Source: Atlantibacter subterraneus
GTDB lineage: Bacteria; Pseudomonadota; Gammaproteobacteria; Enterobacterales; Enterobacteriaceae
Length of the DNA: 64,000 nt
Assembly (NCBI RefSeq): GCF_007570865.1
Contig: NZ_VLPS01000005.1
Coordinates: 248,001 to 312,000 of the forward strand
Direction: 5' to 3'
Below the pieces are notes generated by a model, which made no database searches, had not been told where the DNA came from, and was given only the letters and a program-made list of their open reading frames with translations. Position numbers and translations under genes: made by a program. Shown in pieces: positions 28,896-39,787 of the stretch (the first letter of the stretch is position 1; every line of letters starts with the position of its first letter).

Positions 28896-30329
28896 ATGCC
28901 GGATTTTCTTACGTTTATCAATGAAATACTCTGGGGATCGGTCCTCATCTACCTGCTGCTGTGCGCGGGGATCTGGTTCACGTTGCGCAGCGGCTTTGTG
29001 CAGTTCCGCTATATCCGCTATTTCCCCCGGGCGCTGAGAAAGAGTTTTACACCGCAACCCGACGGCTTAACGGCGTTTCAGGCGCTGTGCACCAGCCTGG
29101 CGGCACGCGTCGGCAGCGGCAATATTGCAGGCGTAGCGCTGGCTATTTCGATGGGCGGCCCCGGCGCGGTGTTCTGGATGTGGGTAACGGCGCTGATCGG
29201 CATGGCGACCTCGTTTGCCGAATGCTCGCTTGCGCAACTTTATAAGGGCCGCGATCGTAACGGTCAGTTTCGCGGCGGCCCGGCCTGGTATATGGAGCGC
29301 GGGCTCGGCATGCGTTGGATGGGCGTGCTGTTTTCCCTGTTTCTGTTGCTGTCGTTTGGCCTGGTGTTTAATGCCGTCCAGGCCAGCTCGGTGGCCTTCG
29401 CGTTAGATCATGCCTGGCAAATTCCCAAATGGCTAACGGTCAGCGTACTGGCGGCGCTTACGCTGCTGGTCTGCACCCGGGGAATGCGCGGTATTGCCCG
29501 TATGGCGCAATGGCTGGTGCCGGTAATGGCGAGCCTGTGGGTGCTGACGGGGCTGACGATTATTGCGTTGAATATCGACAAAATGCCCGAGGTCATCGAA
29601 ACGATCTTTACCGGCGCATTCGGCTGGCAGGAAGCGGCGTCCGGCGTGATGGGCTACACCTTTAGCCAGGCGCTGACCAGTGGTTTTCAGCGCGGCATGT
29701 TTTCTAACGAAGCGGGGATGGGCTCAACGCCTAACGCAGCCGCGGCGGCGTCATCATGGCCGCCCCACCCTGCCGCCCAGGGCATCGTGCAGATGATCGG
29801 CGTGTTTGTTGATACGGTAATTATTTGCAGCGCCACGGCGGTAATTATCCTGATTGCCGGGCTGCCGGAAAAACCGCTGACGCCGGATGAGGGTATCTTA
29901 TTAACCCAGCATGCGCTGGTGAGCCTGACGGGCCACTGGGCGAGTGGCTATCTGGGCCTGATCGTGCTGCTGTTCGCTTTCACGTCGATTGTCGCCAATT
30001 ACGCCTATGCGGAAAACAATCTGGTGTTTTTGCGCATGGATACCCCCCGTAATATCTGGTTGCTCAGGCTGGGCGTGCTGGCGATGATCATGATGGGCGC
30101 AGTGATCAACCTGACGCTGGTATGGCATCTGGCGGACATCTCAATGGCCCTGATGGCAATCACCAACCTGACGGCTATTCTGTTGCTATCGCCGGTAGTG
30201 AAAACCCTCGCGGCGGACTATTTACGCCAGCGCAAGCTGGGCGTGAAGCCGCATTTCGATCCGGCGCGTTTTCCAGAGCTCCAACAGCATCTTGCGCCGG
30301 ATGTCTGGCAAAACTTACCGCGTGAGTGA
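28896..30329 (+). CDS. yaaJ: Sodium:alanine/glycine symporter family protein YaaJ
   Basis: Inner-membrane amino-acid carrier of the AGCS family, 477 residues (E. coli YaaJ 476). The family segments ARVGSGNIAGVALAISMGGPGA and GFQRGMFSNEAGMGS are clear. Probable substrate alanine or glycine from family knowledge. It diverges from talB and precedes yaaA. Confidence 0.93.
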   Translation: MPDFLTFINEILWGSVLIYLLLCAGIWFTLRSGFVQFRYIRYFPRALRKSFTPQPDGLTAFQALCTSLAARVGSGNIAGVALAISMGGPGAVFWMWVTALIGMATSFAECSLAQLYKGRDRNGQFRGGPAWYMERGLGMRWMGVLFSLFLLLSFGLVFNAVQASSVAFALDHAWQIPKWLTVSVLAALTLLVCTRGMRGIARMAQWLVPVMASLWVLTGLTIIALNIDKMPEVIETIFTGAFGWQEAASGVMGYTFSQALTSGFQRGMFSNEAGMGSTPNAAAAASSWPPHPAAQGIVQMIGVFVDTVIICSATAVIILIAGLPEKPLTPDEGILLTQHALVSLTGHWASGYLGLIVLLFAFTSIVANYAYAENNLVFLRMDTPRNIWLLRLGVLAMIMMGAVINLTLVWHLADISMALMAITNLTAILLLSPVVKTLAADYLRQRKLGVKPHFDPARFPELQQHLAPDVWQNLPRE

Positions 30330-30407
30330 ACGTAAACTGATTGCAACCATTGGTCACCTTTGCACCAAAATTTGTTACAGTCACCAAAAAGCCTGTAAGG
30401 AAAAGCA

Positions 30408-31181
30408 ATGCTGTTACTGATTTCACCTGCCAAGACCCTGGATTATCAAAGCCCGCTGGCCACTAAACGCTATACCCAACCCGAGCTACTGGAGTACTCC
30501 CAGCAGCTGATTGGCGAAGCGCGCAATTTGTCTGAAGCGCAGATCAAAGCGCTGATGGGCGTGAGCGATAAAATCGCCTCCCTGAACGCAACGCGCTTTC
30601 ACGACTGGCATCCGGACTTTACTCCGGACAACGCGCGCCAGGCGATTCTGGCGTTTAAAGGCGACGTCTATACCGGGCTCCAGGCGGAGACCTTCAGCGA
30701 GGCGGATTTCGAGTTTGCCCAGCGCCATTTGCGGATGTTATCGGGGTTATACGGCGTCTTGCGTCCACTGGATCTGATGCAGCCCTACCGGCTGGAAATG
30801 GGCATTAAACTGGAGAACGCCAAAGGCAGCGATTTATATACCTTCTGGGGCGACATTATCACCCATACGCTGAACGATGCGCTGGCCGCCCAGGGCGACA
30901 ACGTGTTGATTAACCTGGCGTCCGATGAGTATTTCAAAGCGGTGCGTCCGACGAAGCTGAACGCGAAAATCGTGAAGCCGGTATTCCTTGATGAGAAAAA
31001 CGGCAAATTTAAGATAATCAGTTTCTACGCCAAGAAAGCGCGCGGATTAATGAGCCGCTACGTAATCGAAAACCGTCTGACCCTGCCCCAGCAGTTGACC
31101 CAGTTTGACGTAGACGGCTATGCCTGGGATCGCGACATGTCGAGCGAAACCGAGCTGGTCTTCAAGCGCCCTGAACGTTAA
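30408..31181 (+). CDS. yaaA: Peroxide-stress protein YaaA (DUF328)
   Basis: 257-residue cytosolic protein that in E. coli limits intracellular iron during hydrogen peroxide stress and belongs to the OxyR regulon. Conserved N-terminus [17 protein letters not shown] and the [11 protein letters not shown] segment are present. An AAGGAAAAGC ribosome site precedes the ATG. An OxyR site was not searched for base by base. Confidence 0.95.
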   Translation: MLLLISPAKTLDYQSPLATKRYTQPELLEYSQQLIGEARNLSEAQIKALMGVSDKIASLNATRFHDWHPDFTPDNARQAILAFKGDVYTGLQAETFSEADFEFAQRHLRMLSGLYGVLRPLDLMQPYRLEMGIKLENAKGSDLYTFWGDIITHTLNDALAAQGDNVLINLASDEYFKAVRPTKLNAKIVKPVFLDEKNGKFKIISFYAKKARGLMSRYVIENRLTLPQQLTQFDVDGYAWDRDMSSETELVFKRPER

Positions 31182-31187
31182 GCAATA

Positions 31188-31219
31188 AAAAGGCCCGGCG
31201 CTTTCGCAGACCGGGCCTC
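31188..31219. terminator. Terminator between yaaA and thrC
   Basis: An 8-bp stem (31192-31199 with 31212-31219) with a 12-base loop. Read on the minus strand it is followed by TTTTTATTG, so it ends the thr operon; it may also stop yaaA transcripts. Confidence 0.82.
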
Positions 31220-31234
31220 GACGATAAAGCCTTA

Positions 31235-32521
31235 TCAGGCTTTGGTCATCATCAACTGACGTAACGCCGCGAAATCCGCCGGCAGCTGATGCGACAGCAG
31301 CGGCAGATCGGCACGTTCCGCCAGCTCTTTCGGCAGATCCAGCGTCTCGCCGAGGATCGACTCCACGCTCTCTTTAAATTTCGCCGGATGCGCCGTGCCG
31401 AGGAACAACCCGTATTCTCCCGGACGCAGCTGGTCGCGCAGGGCGCGGTAAGCAATCGCCGCATGCGGTTCAGACACGTACCCGCCTGCTTTCAGTTCAC
31501 GCATCGTTTCCTGAGTCACGCTGTCGTCCACCGCCGCATGCCCCAGCTCATTCAGACGCCACACTTTACGGCGGAACAGCTCTTCCACGCGCGGCCAGTT
31601 GTTTGGCTGAGAAACGTCCATCGCGTTAGACAGCGTCGCCACGGTGGCCTTCGGCTGCCATTCGCCGTTTTGCAGGAAACGCGGCACGGTGTCGTTGGCG
31701 TTAGTCGCGGCGATAAAGCGCTTCACCGGCAGGCCGAGGGATTTCGCCAGCAGCCCGGCGGTGAGATCGCCGAAGTTGCCGCTGGGCACGGACACCACCA
31801 GCTGATTACGCGCTTCCTGCGGCAGTTGCGCCACGGCTTCGAAGTAATAGCAAATCTGCGCCAGCAAGCGGCTGATGTTGATGGAGTTCGCCGAGTTCAG
31901 GCCCAGCGCCACTTTCAGCTCTTCATCATCAAACGCCTGCTTCACCAGCGCCTGGCAGGCGTCAAAGTCACCGTCGATCGCCACAGTTTCGATGTTGCCG
32001 CCCAGGGTGCAGAACAGCTTTTCCTGGAGCGGGGAAATTTTGCCCTGCGGATAGAGGATCACTACGCGCACGTTCTTCAGCCCGTAAAACGCATGGGCCA
32101 CCGCCGCGCCGGTATCACCTGAAGTGGCGGTTAAAATGGTCACTGGCTTATCGCCGCTGATGTGCGTCAGCATCTGGGCCATAAAGCGGCCGCCGAAATC
32201 TTTAAACGCCAGCGTCGGGCCGTGGAACAGTTCCAGACAGCCGATGTCCGGCTGCACGCTTTTCACCGGTGCCGGGAAGGCAAAAGCGTTGCGTACGCGG
32301 CTTTCGAGGATCTCCTGCGGAATTTCATCGCCAATAAACGCGGCCAGGATTTTCGCGCTGCGCGAGACGAAATCCAGCTTCAGCATCTCGTCGATTTCGG
32401 TGAGGCTGAATTCCGGTAAATCGTGCGGAAAAAACAGCCCCTGATTTTTGCCCAGTCCTTGCGTAACGGCCTGCGCAAAGCTGACCTGTTCGTTATGATC
32501 TTTCAGATTATAGAGTTTCAT
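31235..32521 (-). CDS. thrC: Threonine synthase
   Basis: PLP enzyme converting O-phosphohomoserine to threonine, 428 residues, the E. coli length. The PLP lysine lies in the GPTLAFKDFGGRF motif; the phosphate-binding TSGDTGAAV follows. Last gene of thrABC, three bases after thrB. Confidence 0.98.
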   Translation of the reverse strand: MKLYNLKDHNEQVSFAQAVTQGLGKNQGLFFPHDLPEFSLTEIDEMLKLDFVSRSAKILAAFIGDEIPQEILESRVRNAFAFPAPVKSVQPDIGCLELFHGPTLAFKDFGGRFMAQMLTHISGDKPVTILTATSGDTGAAVAHAFYGLKNVRVVILYPQGKISPLQEKLFCTLGGNIETVAIDGDFDACQALVKQAFDDEELKVALGLNSANSINISRLLAQICYYFEAVAQLPQEARNQLVVSVPSGNFGDLTAGLLAKSLGLPVKRFIAATNANDTVPRFLQNGEWQPKATVATLSNAMDVSQPNNWPRVEELFRRKVWRLNELGHAAVDDSVTQETMRELKAGGYVSEPHAAIAYRALRDQLRPGEYGLFLGTAHPAKFKESVESILGETLDLPKELAERADLPLLSHQLPADFAALRQLMMTKA

Positions 32522-32524
32522 GCG

Positions 32525-33454
32525 TTATCCCAGTACTCGTGCGCCAGCCGTGTCCAGACGGCAAATATGTACAAAGCCTTCCTGATTTTGCAGGTAGTGT
32601 TGTTGCAGCCAGTCCGCCATGCGCTGCGCCGTTTCCGGGTTATCGCACACCGCAAACAGGGTCGGCCCGGAGCCGGAAATCCCGCAGGCCAGCGCGCCGA
32701 TATCCGCCGCAGCCTGCCGCGCCTGGCTGAAGCCCGGCAGCAGTTTGGTGCGATACGGTTCGGCAATCACATCGCGCATCAGCTTCGCCGCCAGCAGCGG
32801 CTGGCGGGTGTGGCAGGCGTGAATGAAGCCCGCCAGGTAACGCCCGTGGGCGATGCAATCCTGACGGCGATACTGCGCCGGTAATATCGCCCGCGCTTCG
32901 GCGGTGGAAACCTTAATGCCCGGATACGCCATCACCCACAGCCACTCATCAAAGCCTGGCACCTGCTGGCTGATAATGCCGTTCTCTTCCAGCATCAGCT
33001 GCAAACCGCCTAAAAAGCAGGGCGCGACGTTATCGTAATGAATGCTGCCGGAGATGCGCCCTTCCAGCTCGCCCATCAACGCCAGCAAGCGCGTGTCGTT
33101 AAGCGGCTTGCCGCAAAATTCGTTCATCGCCATCAGGCCCGCCACCACGGAACAGGCGCTGGAGCCCAGACCAGAGCCGATAGGCATATTTTTTTCCAGA
33201 GTCATCGCCACCGGCACGGTTTTGCCGATCTCCTGACAAAAGCGCTCCCAGCACTGATAGACGATATTTTCACGCGGCTCGCTGGGTAATTTACTGACGA
33301 ACTGCCCGCGATTGGTCAGCGAAAACTGCTGTGCCGCTTCCACCGTCACGCAATCGCCTAACAGCTCGCCGCTGGCGGGCGTCACCGCCGCGCCTAATAC
33401 ATCAAACCCCACGCTGACATTCCCAATGGAGGCCGGGGCATATACTTTGACCAT
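32525..33454 (-). CDS. thrB: Homoserine kinase
   Basis: GHMP-family kinase phosphorylating homoserine, 309 residues. The ATP-binding motif is [12 protein letters not shown]; the C-terminal GHMP signature [12 protein letters not shown] is present. One base separates it from thrA, consistent with coupled translation. Confidence 0.98.
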   Translation of the reverse strand: MVKVYAPASIGNVSVGFDVLGAAVTPASGELLGDCVTVEAAQQFSLTNRGQFVSKLPSEPRENIVYQCWERFCQEIGKTVPVAMTLEKNMPIGSGLGSSACSVVAGLMAMNEFCGKPLNDTRLLALMGELEGRISGSIHYDNVAPCFLGGLQLMLEENGIISQQVPGFDEWLWVMAYPGIKVSTAEARAILPAQYRRQDCIAHGRYLAGFIHACHTRQPLLAAKLMRDVIAEPYRTKLLPGFSQARQAAADIGALACGISGSGPTLFAVCDNPETAQRMADWLQQHYLQNQEGFVHICRLDTAGARVLG

Positions 33455-33455
33455 C

Positions 33456-35918
33456 TTAAACTCCTAACTTCCATGACAGGGTGCGCAGCAAATCGGCAAA
33501 CACGCCAGCAGCGGTCACATCGTTACCCGCGCCGTAACCCCGAAGTACCAGCGGCAGCGGCTGATAGTAGTGGCTGTAAAACGCCAGGGCGTTTTCGCCG
33601 TTTTTCACTTTATACAGCGGATCGTTACCGTCTACGGCGGCAATCTTCACGCGACAGGTGCCGTCTTCTTCAATGAGGCCGACATAGCGCAGCACTTTGC
33701 CCTCATCGCGCGCCTGCGCCACCCGGGAGGAAAAGTCATCGTCCAGCTGGTTCAGACGGCCCATAAAGCTGACGACGTCGCCTTCGGCGTCAAAGCTCGC
33801 CGGAAGCACCGGCTCAATCACAATATCTGAAAGTTCCAGGCTACGCCCGGTTTCACGCGCCAGAATCAACAATTTGCGCGCCACGTCCATGCCGCTGAGA
33901 TCGTCACGCGGGTCCGGCTCGGTATAGCCCAACTCACGCGCGGTGGCGGTGGCTTCAGAGAGCGTCATCCCCTCATCCAGCTTGCCGAAAATAAACGACA
34001 GCGAACCGGATAAAATGCCGGAGAAGCGTTGCAGCTCATCGCCCGCGTTGAGCAGGTTCTGGAGGTTTTCGATAACCGGCAGGCCCGCGCCGACGTTGGT
34101 GTCGTAGAGGAATTTACGGCGTGATTTCGCCGCCGCCTGACGCAGCTGATGGTAGTAATCCATCGAGGAGGTATTGGCTTTTTTGTTCGGGGTCACCACG
34201 TGGAAACCTTCGCTCAGAAAGTCCGCGTACTGATCGGCCACAGCCTGGTTAGAGGTACAGTCGACGATCACCGGGTTAAGCAGGTGATACTCTTTTACCA
34301 GACGGATCAGACGGCCAAGATTGAACGGCTCCGACGCCTGGCCCAGCGCATCACGCCAGTTCTCCAGATCCAAACCGTGCACGTTGGTCAACAGCGCTTT
34401 TGAGTTGGCGACGCCACACACCCGTAAATCAATATGCTTTTGCTTCAGCCACGCCTGCTGGCGCTTAAGCTGTTCCAGCAGCGCTCCGCCGACGCCACCG
34501 ACGCCGATCACAAACACTTCAATCACCTGATCGGTGTTGAACAACATCTGATGGGTGACGCGCACGCCGGTGGTGACATCGTCGTTGCTGACCACCACAG
34601 AGATTGAGCGCTCGGACGAGCCCTGGGCGATCGCCACAATATTGATATTGGCGCGCGCCAGCGCTGCGAAGAACTTGGCGGAAATGCCGCGCAGGGTGCG
34701 CATGCCGTCGCCGACCACAGAGATGATCGCCAGGCGTTCCATCACCGCCAGCGGTTCCAGCAGCCCTTCTTTCAGTTCCAGATAGAACTCATCCTGCATC
34801 GCCCGCTGCGCCCGCACGCTGTCGGCCTGCGGCACGCAGAAGCTGATGCTGTATTCTGAAGACGATTGGGTGATCAGCACCACCGAGATGCCCGCACGGG
34901 ACATCGCCGCGAACACGCGCGCCGCCATCCCCACCATACCTTTCATGCCCGGACCAGAGACGCTGAACATCGCCATATTATTCAGGTTACTGATGCCCTT
35001 CACCGGCAGGCCGTCTTCATCGCTGCTGGCACCGATCAGGGTGCCTGGCGCTTGCGGGTTACCGGTGTTTTTAATCAGACAGGGGATTTGGAACTGGGCG
35101 ATGGGGGCGATGGTGCGGGGGTGAAGAACTTTAGCGCCGAAGTAGGAGAGCTCCATGGCTTCCTGATACGACATCGACTTCAGCAGCCTGGCGTCCGGCA
35201 CCTGGCGCGGGTCGCAGGTATAGACGCCGTCGACGTCAGTCCAGATCTCACAACAGTCGGCGCGCAAACAGGCGGCCAGCACGGCGGCGGAGTAGTCGGA
35301 ACCGTTACGGCCTAATACAACCAGTTCACCTTTCTCATTCCCGGCGGTAAAACCGGCCATCAGGATCATATGATCGGCAGGAATACGGCTGGCGGCGATA
35401 CGACGGGTGGATTCAGCGATATCCACGGTAGATTCGAGGTAATGGCCCACCGCCAGCAGTTTTTCAACCGGATCGATAACGCTGACCTTATGGCCGCGTG
35501 CTTCCAGCAGGCCCGCCATAATGGCAATCGACAACTTTTCGCCACGGCAAATCAGCGCCGCGTTGATGCTGTCCGGGCACTGGCCGAGCAGGCTGATGCC
35601 GTGCAGGATATGATTAATCTGGGCAAATTCATGGTCGACCAGAGCCTTGAGTTGTGCCAGAGGGAAACCGGGTTGCTCAGCAGCCAGGCCGTTAAGCAGA
35701 TCGGCAAAGATTTTTTCCGCATCGCTGATATTCGGCAGCGCATCCTGATCCCCGATGGTTTTTTCAATCATCGCCACCAGGTGGTTAGTAATTTTCGCCG
35801 GGGCAGAGAGAACCGTCGCCACCTGCCCCTGTCTGGCATTACTTTCCAGAATGTCGGCTACGCGCAGAAAACGTTGCGCATTCGCCACTGATGTACCGCC
35901 AAATTTCAACACTCGCAT
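33456..35918 (-). CDS. thrA: Bifunctional aspartokinase I / homoserine dehydrogenase I
   Basis: 820 residues, as in E. coli. The aspartokinase domain opens with [14 protein letters not shown]; two ACT-type regulatory regions lie in the middle and carry threonine inhibition; the dehydrogenase domain has [13 protein letters not shown] for NAD(P)H and ends with the [13 protein letters not shown] segment. First structural gene after the thrL attenuator. Confidence 0.98.
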   Translation of the reverse strand: MRVLKFGGTSVANAQRFLRVADILESNARQGQVATVLSAPAKITNHLVAMIEKTIGDQDALPNISDAEKIFADLLNGLAAEQPGFPLAQLKALVDHEFAQINHILHGISLLGQCPDSINAALICRGEKLSIAIMAGLLEARGHKVSVIDPVEKLLAVGHYLESTVDIAESTRRIAASRIPADHMILMAGFTAGNEKGELVVLGRNGSDYSAAVLAACLRADCCEIWTDVDGVYTCDPRQVPDARLLKSMSYQEAMELSYFGAKVLHPRTIAPIAQFQIPCLIKNTGNPQAPGTLIGASSDEDGLPVKGISNLNNMAMFSVSGPGMKGMVGMAARVFAAMSRAGISVVLITQSSSEYSISFCVPQADSVRAQRAMQDEFYLELKEGLLEPLAVMERLAIISVVGDGMRTLRGISAKFFAALARANINIVAIAQGSSERSISVVVSNDDVTTGVRVTHQMLFNTDQVIEVFVIGVGGVGGALLEQLKRQQAWLKQKHIDLRVCGVANSKALLTNVHGLDLENWRDALGQASEPFNLGRLIRLVKEYHLLNPVIVDCTSNQAVADQYADFLSEGFHVVTPNKKANTSSMDYYHQLRQAAAKSRRKFLYDTNVGAGLPVIENLQNLLNAGDELQRFSGILSGSLSFIFGKLDEGMTLSEATATARELGYTEPDPRDDLSGMDVARKLLILARETGRSLELSDIVIEPVLPASFDAEGDVVSFMGRLNQLDDDFSSRVAQARDEGKVLRYVGLIEEDGTCRVKIAAVDGNDPLYKVKNGENALAFYSHYYQPLPLVLRGYGAGNDVTAAGVFADLLRTLSWKLGV

Positions 35919-35943
35919 GGTATTACCCCTTGATTTCTGGTCG

Positions 35944-35975
35944 AAAAAAAAGCCCGCACTGTTCAGGTGCGGGCT
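35944..35975 (-). terminator. thr operon attenuator
   Basis: Perfect 9-bp stem (35951-35959 with 35967-35975), seven-base loop, followed on the minus strand by seven Ts. It lies between thrL and thrA and should terminate transcription when threonine and isoleucine are plentiful. Confidence 0.92.
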
Positions 35976-35998
35976 TTTTTCAGTTTTTCCTGTACGCG

Positions 35999-36067
35999 TC
36001 AGCCCGCCCCGTTACCTGTGGTAATGGTGGTGGTTGTAATAATGGTGTTCAGGCTGATGCGAGTCAT
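35999..36067 (-). CDS. thrL: thr operon leader peptide
   Basis: 22-residue leader: [20 protein letters not shown] followed by AG. It has eight threonines and four isoleucines, the regulatory amino acids, and the conserved TTGNGAG ending of E. coli ThrL. Ribosome stalling at these codons blocks the attenuator hairpin 24 bases downstream. Too short for standard gene callers. Confidence 0.93.
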   Translation of the reverse strand: MTRISLNTIITTTTITTGNGAG

Positions 36068-36273
36068 GGATGTTGTGTGCTCTGTATCTAATTTCTGTTG
36101 CTGTACCCTATTGGTTAAAGTATCTGTTGCGCCAAGTCAATGAATTTCTCATTTAGTCACTCTTCGCAACCACCCTCATCCGTGCTGCCGCTGGGTCACA
36201 AAATATCGGCTACAACGAGTTCCAGGCAATAACCACCAACTGAATCACCACAAGGAAGGATATTTGCGGAACT

Positions 36274-36960
36274 TTACTCTGTGAGTTTTTTTTCGATATC
36301 GTGCAGTAACCGGTGCAGCATTGCGGTATCACGCTGTTCAAGACGCCCTAAACGCTGGGTCAGCCAGTCCGACATTTTGTTGTCATCTTCAACATTGAGT
36401 TTTTTAAGTAACGCATTTACGCGATGACGCAGCGCATTGAGTTGCTGCCCCTGGTCCTGTTCATTTTTATCCCGCTGCGTTTGCATTAATGATGCTAATT
36501 GATAGCAATACACCATGACCGCCTGGCCTAAATTGAGCGAAGGATAATCTGCAACCATAGGTACGCCAGTTAAAATATCTGCCAGTGATAATTCATCATT
36601 CGTTAAACCCGAATCTTCCCGGCCAAACACCAGCGCAATCGCGTTCATCCATTGTTGTTTTTCGCGCAATAGCGGCACAAGTTGTTCTGGCGTGGCGTAA
36701 TAGTGAAATTTTGCCCGGCTGCGTGCTGTGGTAGCGACCACAAACTCAACGTCGGCCACCGCATCGGCAAGCGTTGGATAAAGTGTAATATTATCAATGA
36801 TATCACCCGCACCATGGGCGACCCACCGCGCGGCAGGTTGTAAGTGGGCATCGCTGGCGACAATACGTAGCTCGTTAAAACCCATGGTTTTCATCGCCCG
36901 CGCAGCGGCACCGACATTTTCTGCTCTGGCGGGCGATACTAAAATTATTGGAAATTGCAT
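36274..36960 (-). CDS. yjtD: TrmH/SpoU-family RNA methyltransferase YjtD (LasT)
   Basis: SAM-dependent knot-fold (SPOUT) methyltransferase, 228 residues. The N-terminus IILVSPARAENVGAAARAMKTMG and the PSLNLGQAVMVYCYQL motif are typical of the TrmJ-like group. The RNA target is not established. Its place between thrL and arcA, with yjjY, is conserved in E. coli. The 206 bases between it and thrL hold the thr promoter region, with a TTGACT box at 36135-36140 on the minus strand. Confidence 0.93.
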   Translation of the reverse strand: MQFPIILVSPARAENVGAAARAMKTMGFNELRIVASDAHLQPAARWVAHGAGDIIDNITLYPTLADAVADVEFVVATTARSRAKFHYYATPEQLVPLLREKQQWMNAIALVFGREDSGLTNDELSLADILTGVPMVADYPSLNLGQAVMVYCYQLASLMQTQRDKNEQDQGQQLNALRHRVNALLKKLNVEDDNKMSDWLTQRLGRLEQRDTAMLHRLLHDIEKKLTE

Positions 36961-37357
36961 CCGGCTCTCTCATGCCAATAAATGACAAAAAAACGTGATA
37001 AAGCTCAACATATTACGCGGCGAGAATTTACATTGCGATAACAAAAAGCGCAGTATTTGAACAAGATCTTGTATCAGGCATATTTAAGTTTTCCTAAATA
37101 AAACCTTTAAGGAATATGTTAATAAAAGTATGATATCATCCTGTTTCACATGAATAAATTTTATTAAGATATTGCCTAAATATTGGATTCAGTCTATTAA
37201 TTAGTTGAGGCAAGAAACTACCGGATAGTTTGCAAATTTGTGATTATCCCGAGTATTCAGCGACGACGATTTCAAGAAATTGTTATCGTGCTACAATTGA
37301 ATTTGATATATGTCAACGAAGCGTAGTTTTATTAGGTGTCGCCGTTCTGTTAGCCTG
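36961..37357. promoter_or_regulatory. AT-rich intergenic region upstream of yjtD and arcA, with an FNR-like box
   Basis: 397 bases with no gene other than shadows. It carries TTGAT-ATAT-GTCAA at 37303-37316, a 9 of 10 match to the FNR consensus. arcA of E. coli has a long leader and FNR-activated upstream promoters, so this box is a plausible arcA control site, about 280 bases before the arcA start. Start sites cannot be fixed from sequence. Confidence 0.55.
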
Positions 37358-37498
37358 TTATGCTGCTGTTAAACTGGTTAGGATGGCAGCCGTTTTTGAC
37401 ACCGTCGGGTCCAGAGGGAAAGTACCCACGACCAAGCTAATGATGTTGTTGACGTTGATGGAAAGTGCATCAAGAACGCAATTACGTACTTTAGTCAT
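37358..37498 (-). CDS. yjjY: Small protein YjjY
   Basis: 46-residue protein starting MTKVRNCVLDALSINVNNII and ending in SLTAA, almost identical to E. coli YjjY until near its C-terminus. It is encoded on the strand opposite to arcA, inside the arcA leader region. No domain or function is known; I found it by translating the reverse strand, because it is below usual length cut-offs. Confidence 0.82.
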   Translation of the reverse strand: MTKVRNCVLDALSINVNNIISLVVGTFPLDPTVSKTAAILTSLTAA

Positions 37499-37594
37499 GT
37501 TACGCCGGGCATGTTAATTTTCGGCATGCACCAGGCTGGTCAGGGACTTTTGTACTTCCTGTTTCGATTTAGTTGGCAATTTTAGGTAGCAAAC

Positions 37595-38311
37595 ATGCAG
37601 ACCCCGCACATTCTTATTGTTGAAGACGAGTTGGTAACACGCAACACGTTAAAAAGCATTTTCGAAGCAGAAGGCTACGATGTGTCTGAAGCCACCGATG
37701 GCGCTGAGATGCATCAGATCCTCTCTGATAATGACATCAATCTGGTGATCATGGATATCAACCTGCCAGGCAAGAATGGCCTGCTGCTGGCGCGTGAGCT
37801 ACGTGAACAAGCCAACGTGGCGCTGATGTTCCTGACCGGCCGCGATAACGAAGTCGATAAGATCCTCGGCCTCGAAATCGGCGCGGATGACTATATCACC
37901 AAGCCGTTCAACCCGCGTGAACTCACCATCCGCGCGCGCAACCTGCTGTCGCGGACCATGAATCTTGGCACCATCAGCGAAGAGCGTCGCAACGTTGAAA
38001 GCTATAAATTCAACGGTTGGGAGCTGGATATCAACAGCCGTTCGCTGGTAAGCCCTAACGGTGAGCAGTATAAGCTGCCGCGTAGCGAATTCCGCGCCAT
38101 GCTGCACTTCTGTGAAAACCCGGGCAAAATTCAGTCTCGCGCTGAACTGCTGAAGAAAATGACCGGTCGCGAGCTTAAGCCGCACGATCGTACTGTCGAC
38201 GTGACTATCCGCCGCATTCGTAAACATTTCGAATCTACCCCGGATACGCCGGAAATCATCGCCACCATCCACGGCGAAGGTTACCGTTTCTGTGGCGATC
38301 TGCAGGAATAA
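37595..38311 (+). CDS. arcA: Aerobic respiration control response regulator ArcA
   Basis: OmpR/PhoB-type response regulator of the ArcBA system, 238 residues as in E. coli. The receiver phosphorylation site is Asp54 ([10 protein letters not shown]), with the lysine of DDYITKPF; the C-terminal winged helix has the [13 protein letters not shown] recognition segment. It represses aerobic respiratory genes when oxygen is low. Its sensor ArcB is not in the window, as usual. Confidence 0.98.
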   Translation: MQTPHILIVEDELVTRNTLKSIFEAEGYDVSEATDGAEMHQILSDNDINLVIMDINLPGKNGLLLARELREQANVALMFLTGRDNEVDKILGLEIGADDYITKPFNPRELTIRARNLLSRTMNLGTISEERRNVESYKFNGWELDINSRSLVSPNGEQYKLPRSEFRAMLHFCENPGKIQSRAELLKKMTGRELKPHDRTVDVTIRRIRKHFESTPDTPEIIATIHGEGYRFCGDLQE

Positions 38312-38330
38312 TCCGCTTAGCGCCGACAAA

Positions 38331-38354
38331 AAAGGGCGGAAATTCCGCCCTTTT
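38331..38354. terminator. Bidirectional terminator between arcA and creD
   Basis: Symmetric hairpin AAAGGGCGGAA/TTCCGCCCTTT, with A and T runs on both sides, between convergent arcA and creD. Confidence 0.88.
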
Positions 38355-38362
38355 GCTTTGGT

Positions 38363-39727
38363 TTACTTCCACAATCTTTCCCGCTCGTCCCCTTCTGCAA
38401 TCTGCGGTTTTAATCGCGGCGCGCGTTTTGATAACCCATACCAGTCAATATGACGCGTCAGGAACATGACCGTCGTCAGCACCACCAGCAATACCGCCGT
38501 CCCCAGCAGCAGCGCGCTCTCCTGCGAACGCAGCAACTGCCATAGCACCGCATCCAGCGTTAACAACCCTACACTGAAGATCAGAGCTCGCTTCCATCCT
38601 TTCATCACCGCCTGCAGATAGACGCCGTTGATCAGGGCACAAACGAGGCTGGCGCTCAGCCATGCCAGATTAAATCCAATATGTTCCGCCAGCGCCAACA
38701 GCACCAGATAGAACATCACCAGCGACATCCCCACCAGCAGATATTGCATCGGGTGCATCAGGGTCGCCGTTAAGGTTTCGAAGATAAAGAACGCCATAAA
38801 CGTCATGGCAATCAACAGCACCGCGTATTTAACCGCCCGGTCGATAAGCTGATACTGATCGGCTGGAGTTTCTACCGTCACGCTGAAAGCAGGTAATGAG
38901 TTAATCTCACGATAGAGATCAACACCTTCTTCAAACGTGGTGTTGATATTGTTGGCGAACCACGAGCTCTGCCACTGCGCCTTAAACCCACTGTCGCTCA
39001 CTTCACGTTGCTGGGGTAAAAAATCCCCGAGGAATCCGGGATGTGGCCAGTTGCTGGTGAGCGAGAGCTGGCTCATTCGCCCCAGCGGCACGACGGAAAA
39101 CGTGCCTGTCCCCGTTAAATTTAATGAAAACGTCAGAGACAGCCGAGCGTCCTGATAAAGACTCTCGGGTAAATCCACGTGCACGCCCTGCTTCAGAGAG
39201 GCCAGCCCGGTCCCCGGTTCAATGGCTGGTAACGCATTATCATTTACGGCCACGTTTTCGACTTTCACGATACCGCGCGAATCCCCTACAGCAAGGGCGA
39301 TGAACGGCTGGCCAATTTCAAATCTGGGTTTGCGCCATTCATTAAATTTATCGGTATTAAATACCGCGCGGATCTTCATTGCCGTGGTCCAAAGTTGTCC
39401 ATCATAGATACCGATGTGCCGCGTCTCGACCTTCTGATCCCCATCAATCATCAATTCATCCGGCAAATAGTAATGGATAAAGCTCGACGGTTTCGTGACC
39501 TCTTTCCCCCCCTCCTGCACCGAAATCATTTCTGTAATCGGCAGCGCGATCAGTGGGCCAAGCAGCTTTTGCGGGCCGCTGGTGCTTTGTTCAATAGAGT
39601 TTTCCACATCATCACGATATTGCGAACGTTCATTAATTAAGCCTTTCAACATCGACAGCGGCAGTAGCAGCAAAATGACGCTGCCGACCAGAACCAGGAT
39701 TTTGATAAATAGCGGTGATTTCAACAT
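38363..39727 (-). CDS. creD: Inner-membrane protein CreD
   Basis: 454-residue membrane protein with one N-terminal helix, a large periplasmic domain and several C-terminal helices; the CreBC regulon's main output in E. coli, linked to colicin tolerance and beta-lactam response. I use the ATG at 39727 (MLKSPLF), which has a perfect AGGAGG site; the frame extends upstream to 39823 without support. A CreB-type site lies before it. Confidence 0.94.
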   Translation of the reverse strand: MLKSPLFIKILVLVGSVILLLLPLSMLKGLINERSQYRDDVENSIEQSTSGPQKLLGPLIALPITEMISVQEGGKEVTKPSSFIHYYLPDELMIDGDQKVETRHIGIYDGQLWTTAMKIRAVFNTDKFNEWRKPRFEIGQPFIALAVGDSRGIVKVENVAVNDNALPAIEPGTGLASLKQGVHVDLPESLYQDARLSLTFSLNLTGTGTFSVVPLGRMSQLSLTSNWPHPGFLGDFLPQQREVSDSGFKAQWQSSWFANNINTTFEEGVDLYREINSLPAFSVTVETPADQYQLIDRAVKYAVLLIAMTFMAFFIFETLTATLMHPMQYLLVGMSLVMFYLVLLALAEHIGFNLAWLSASLVCALINGVYLQAVMKGWKRALIFSVGLLTLDAVLWQLLRSQESALLLGTAVLLVVLTTVMFLTRHIDWYGLSKRAPRLKPQIAEGDERERLWK

Positions 39728-39787
39728 AAGCCCTCCTTTGGAATGAGGGCACTGTAGGCAATGAAAATGGGGGCTAAATGAAGTTAT

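Noticed and set aside
37230-37517. 95-residue plus-strand frame before arcA
   Set aside because: Antisense to yjjY and through the promoter region; no ribosome site and no recognisable sequence.
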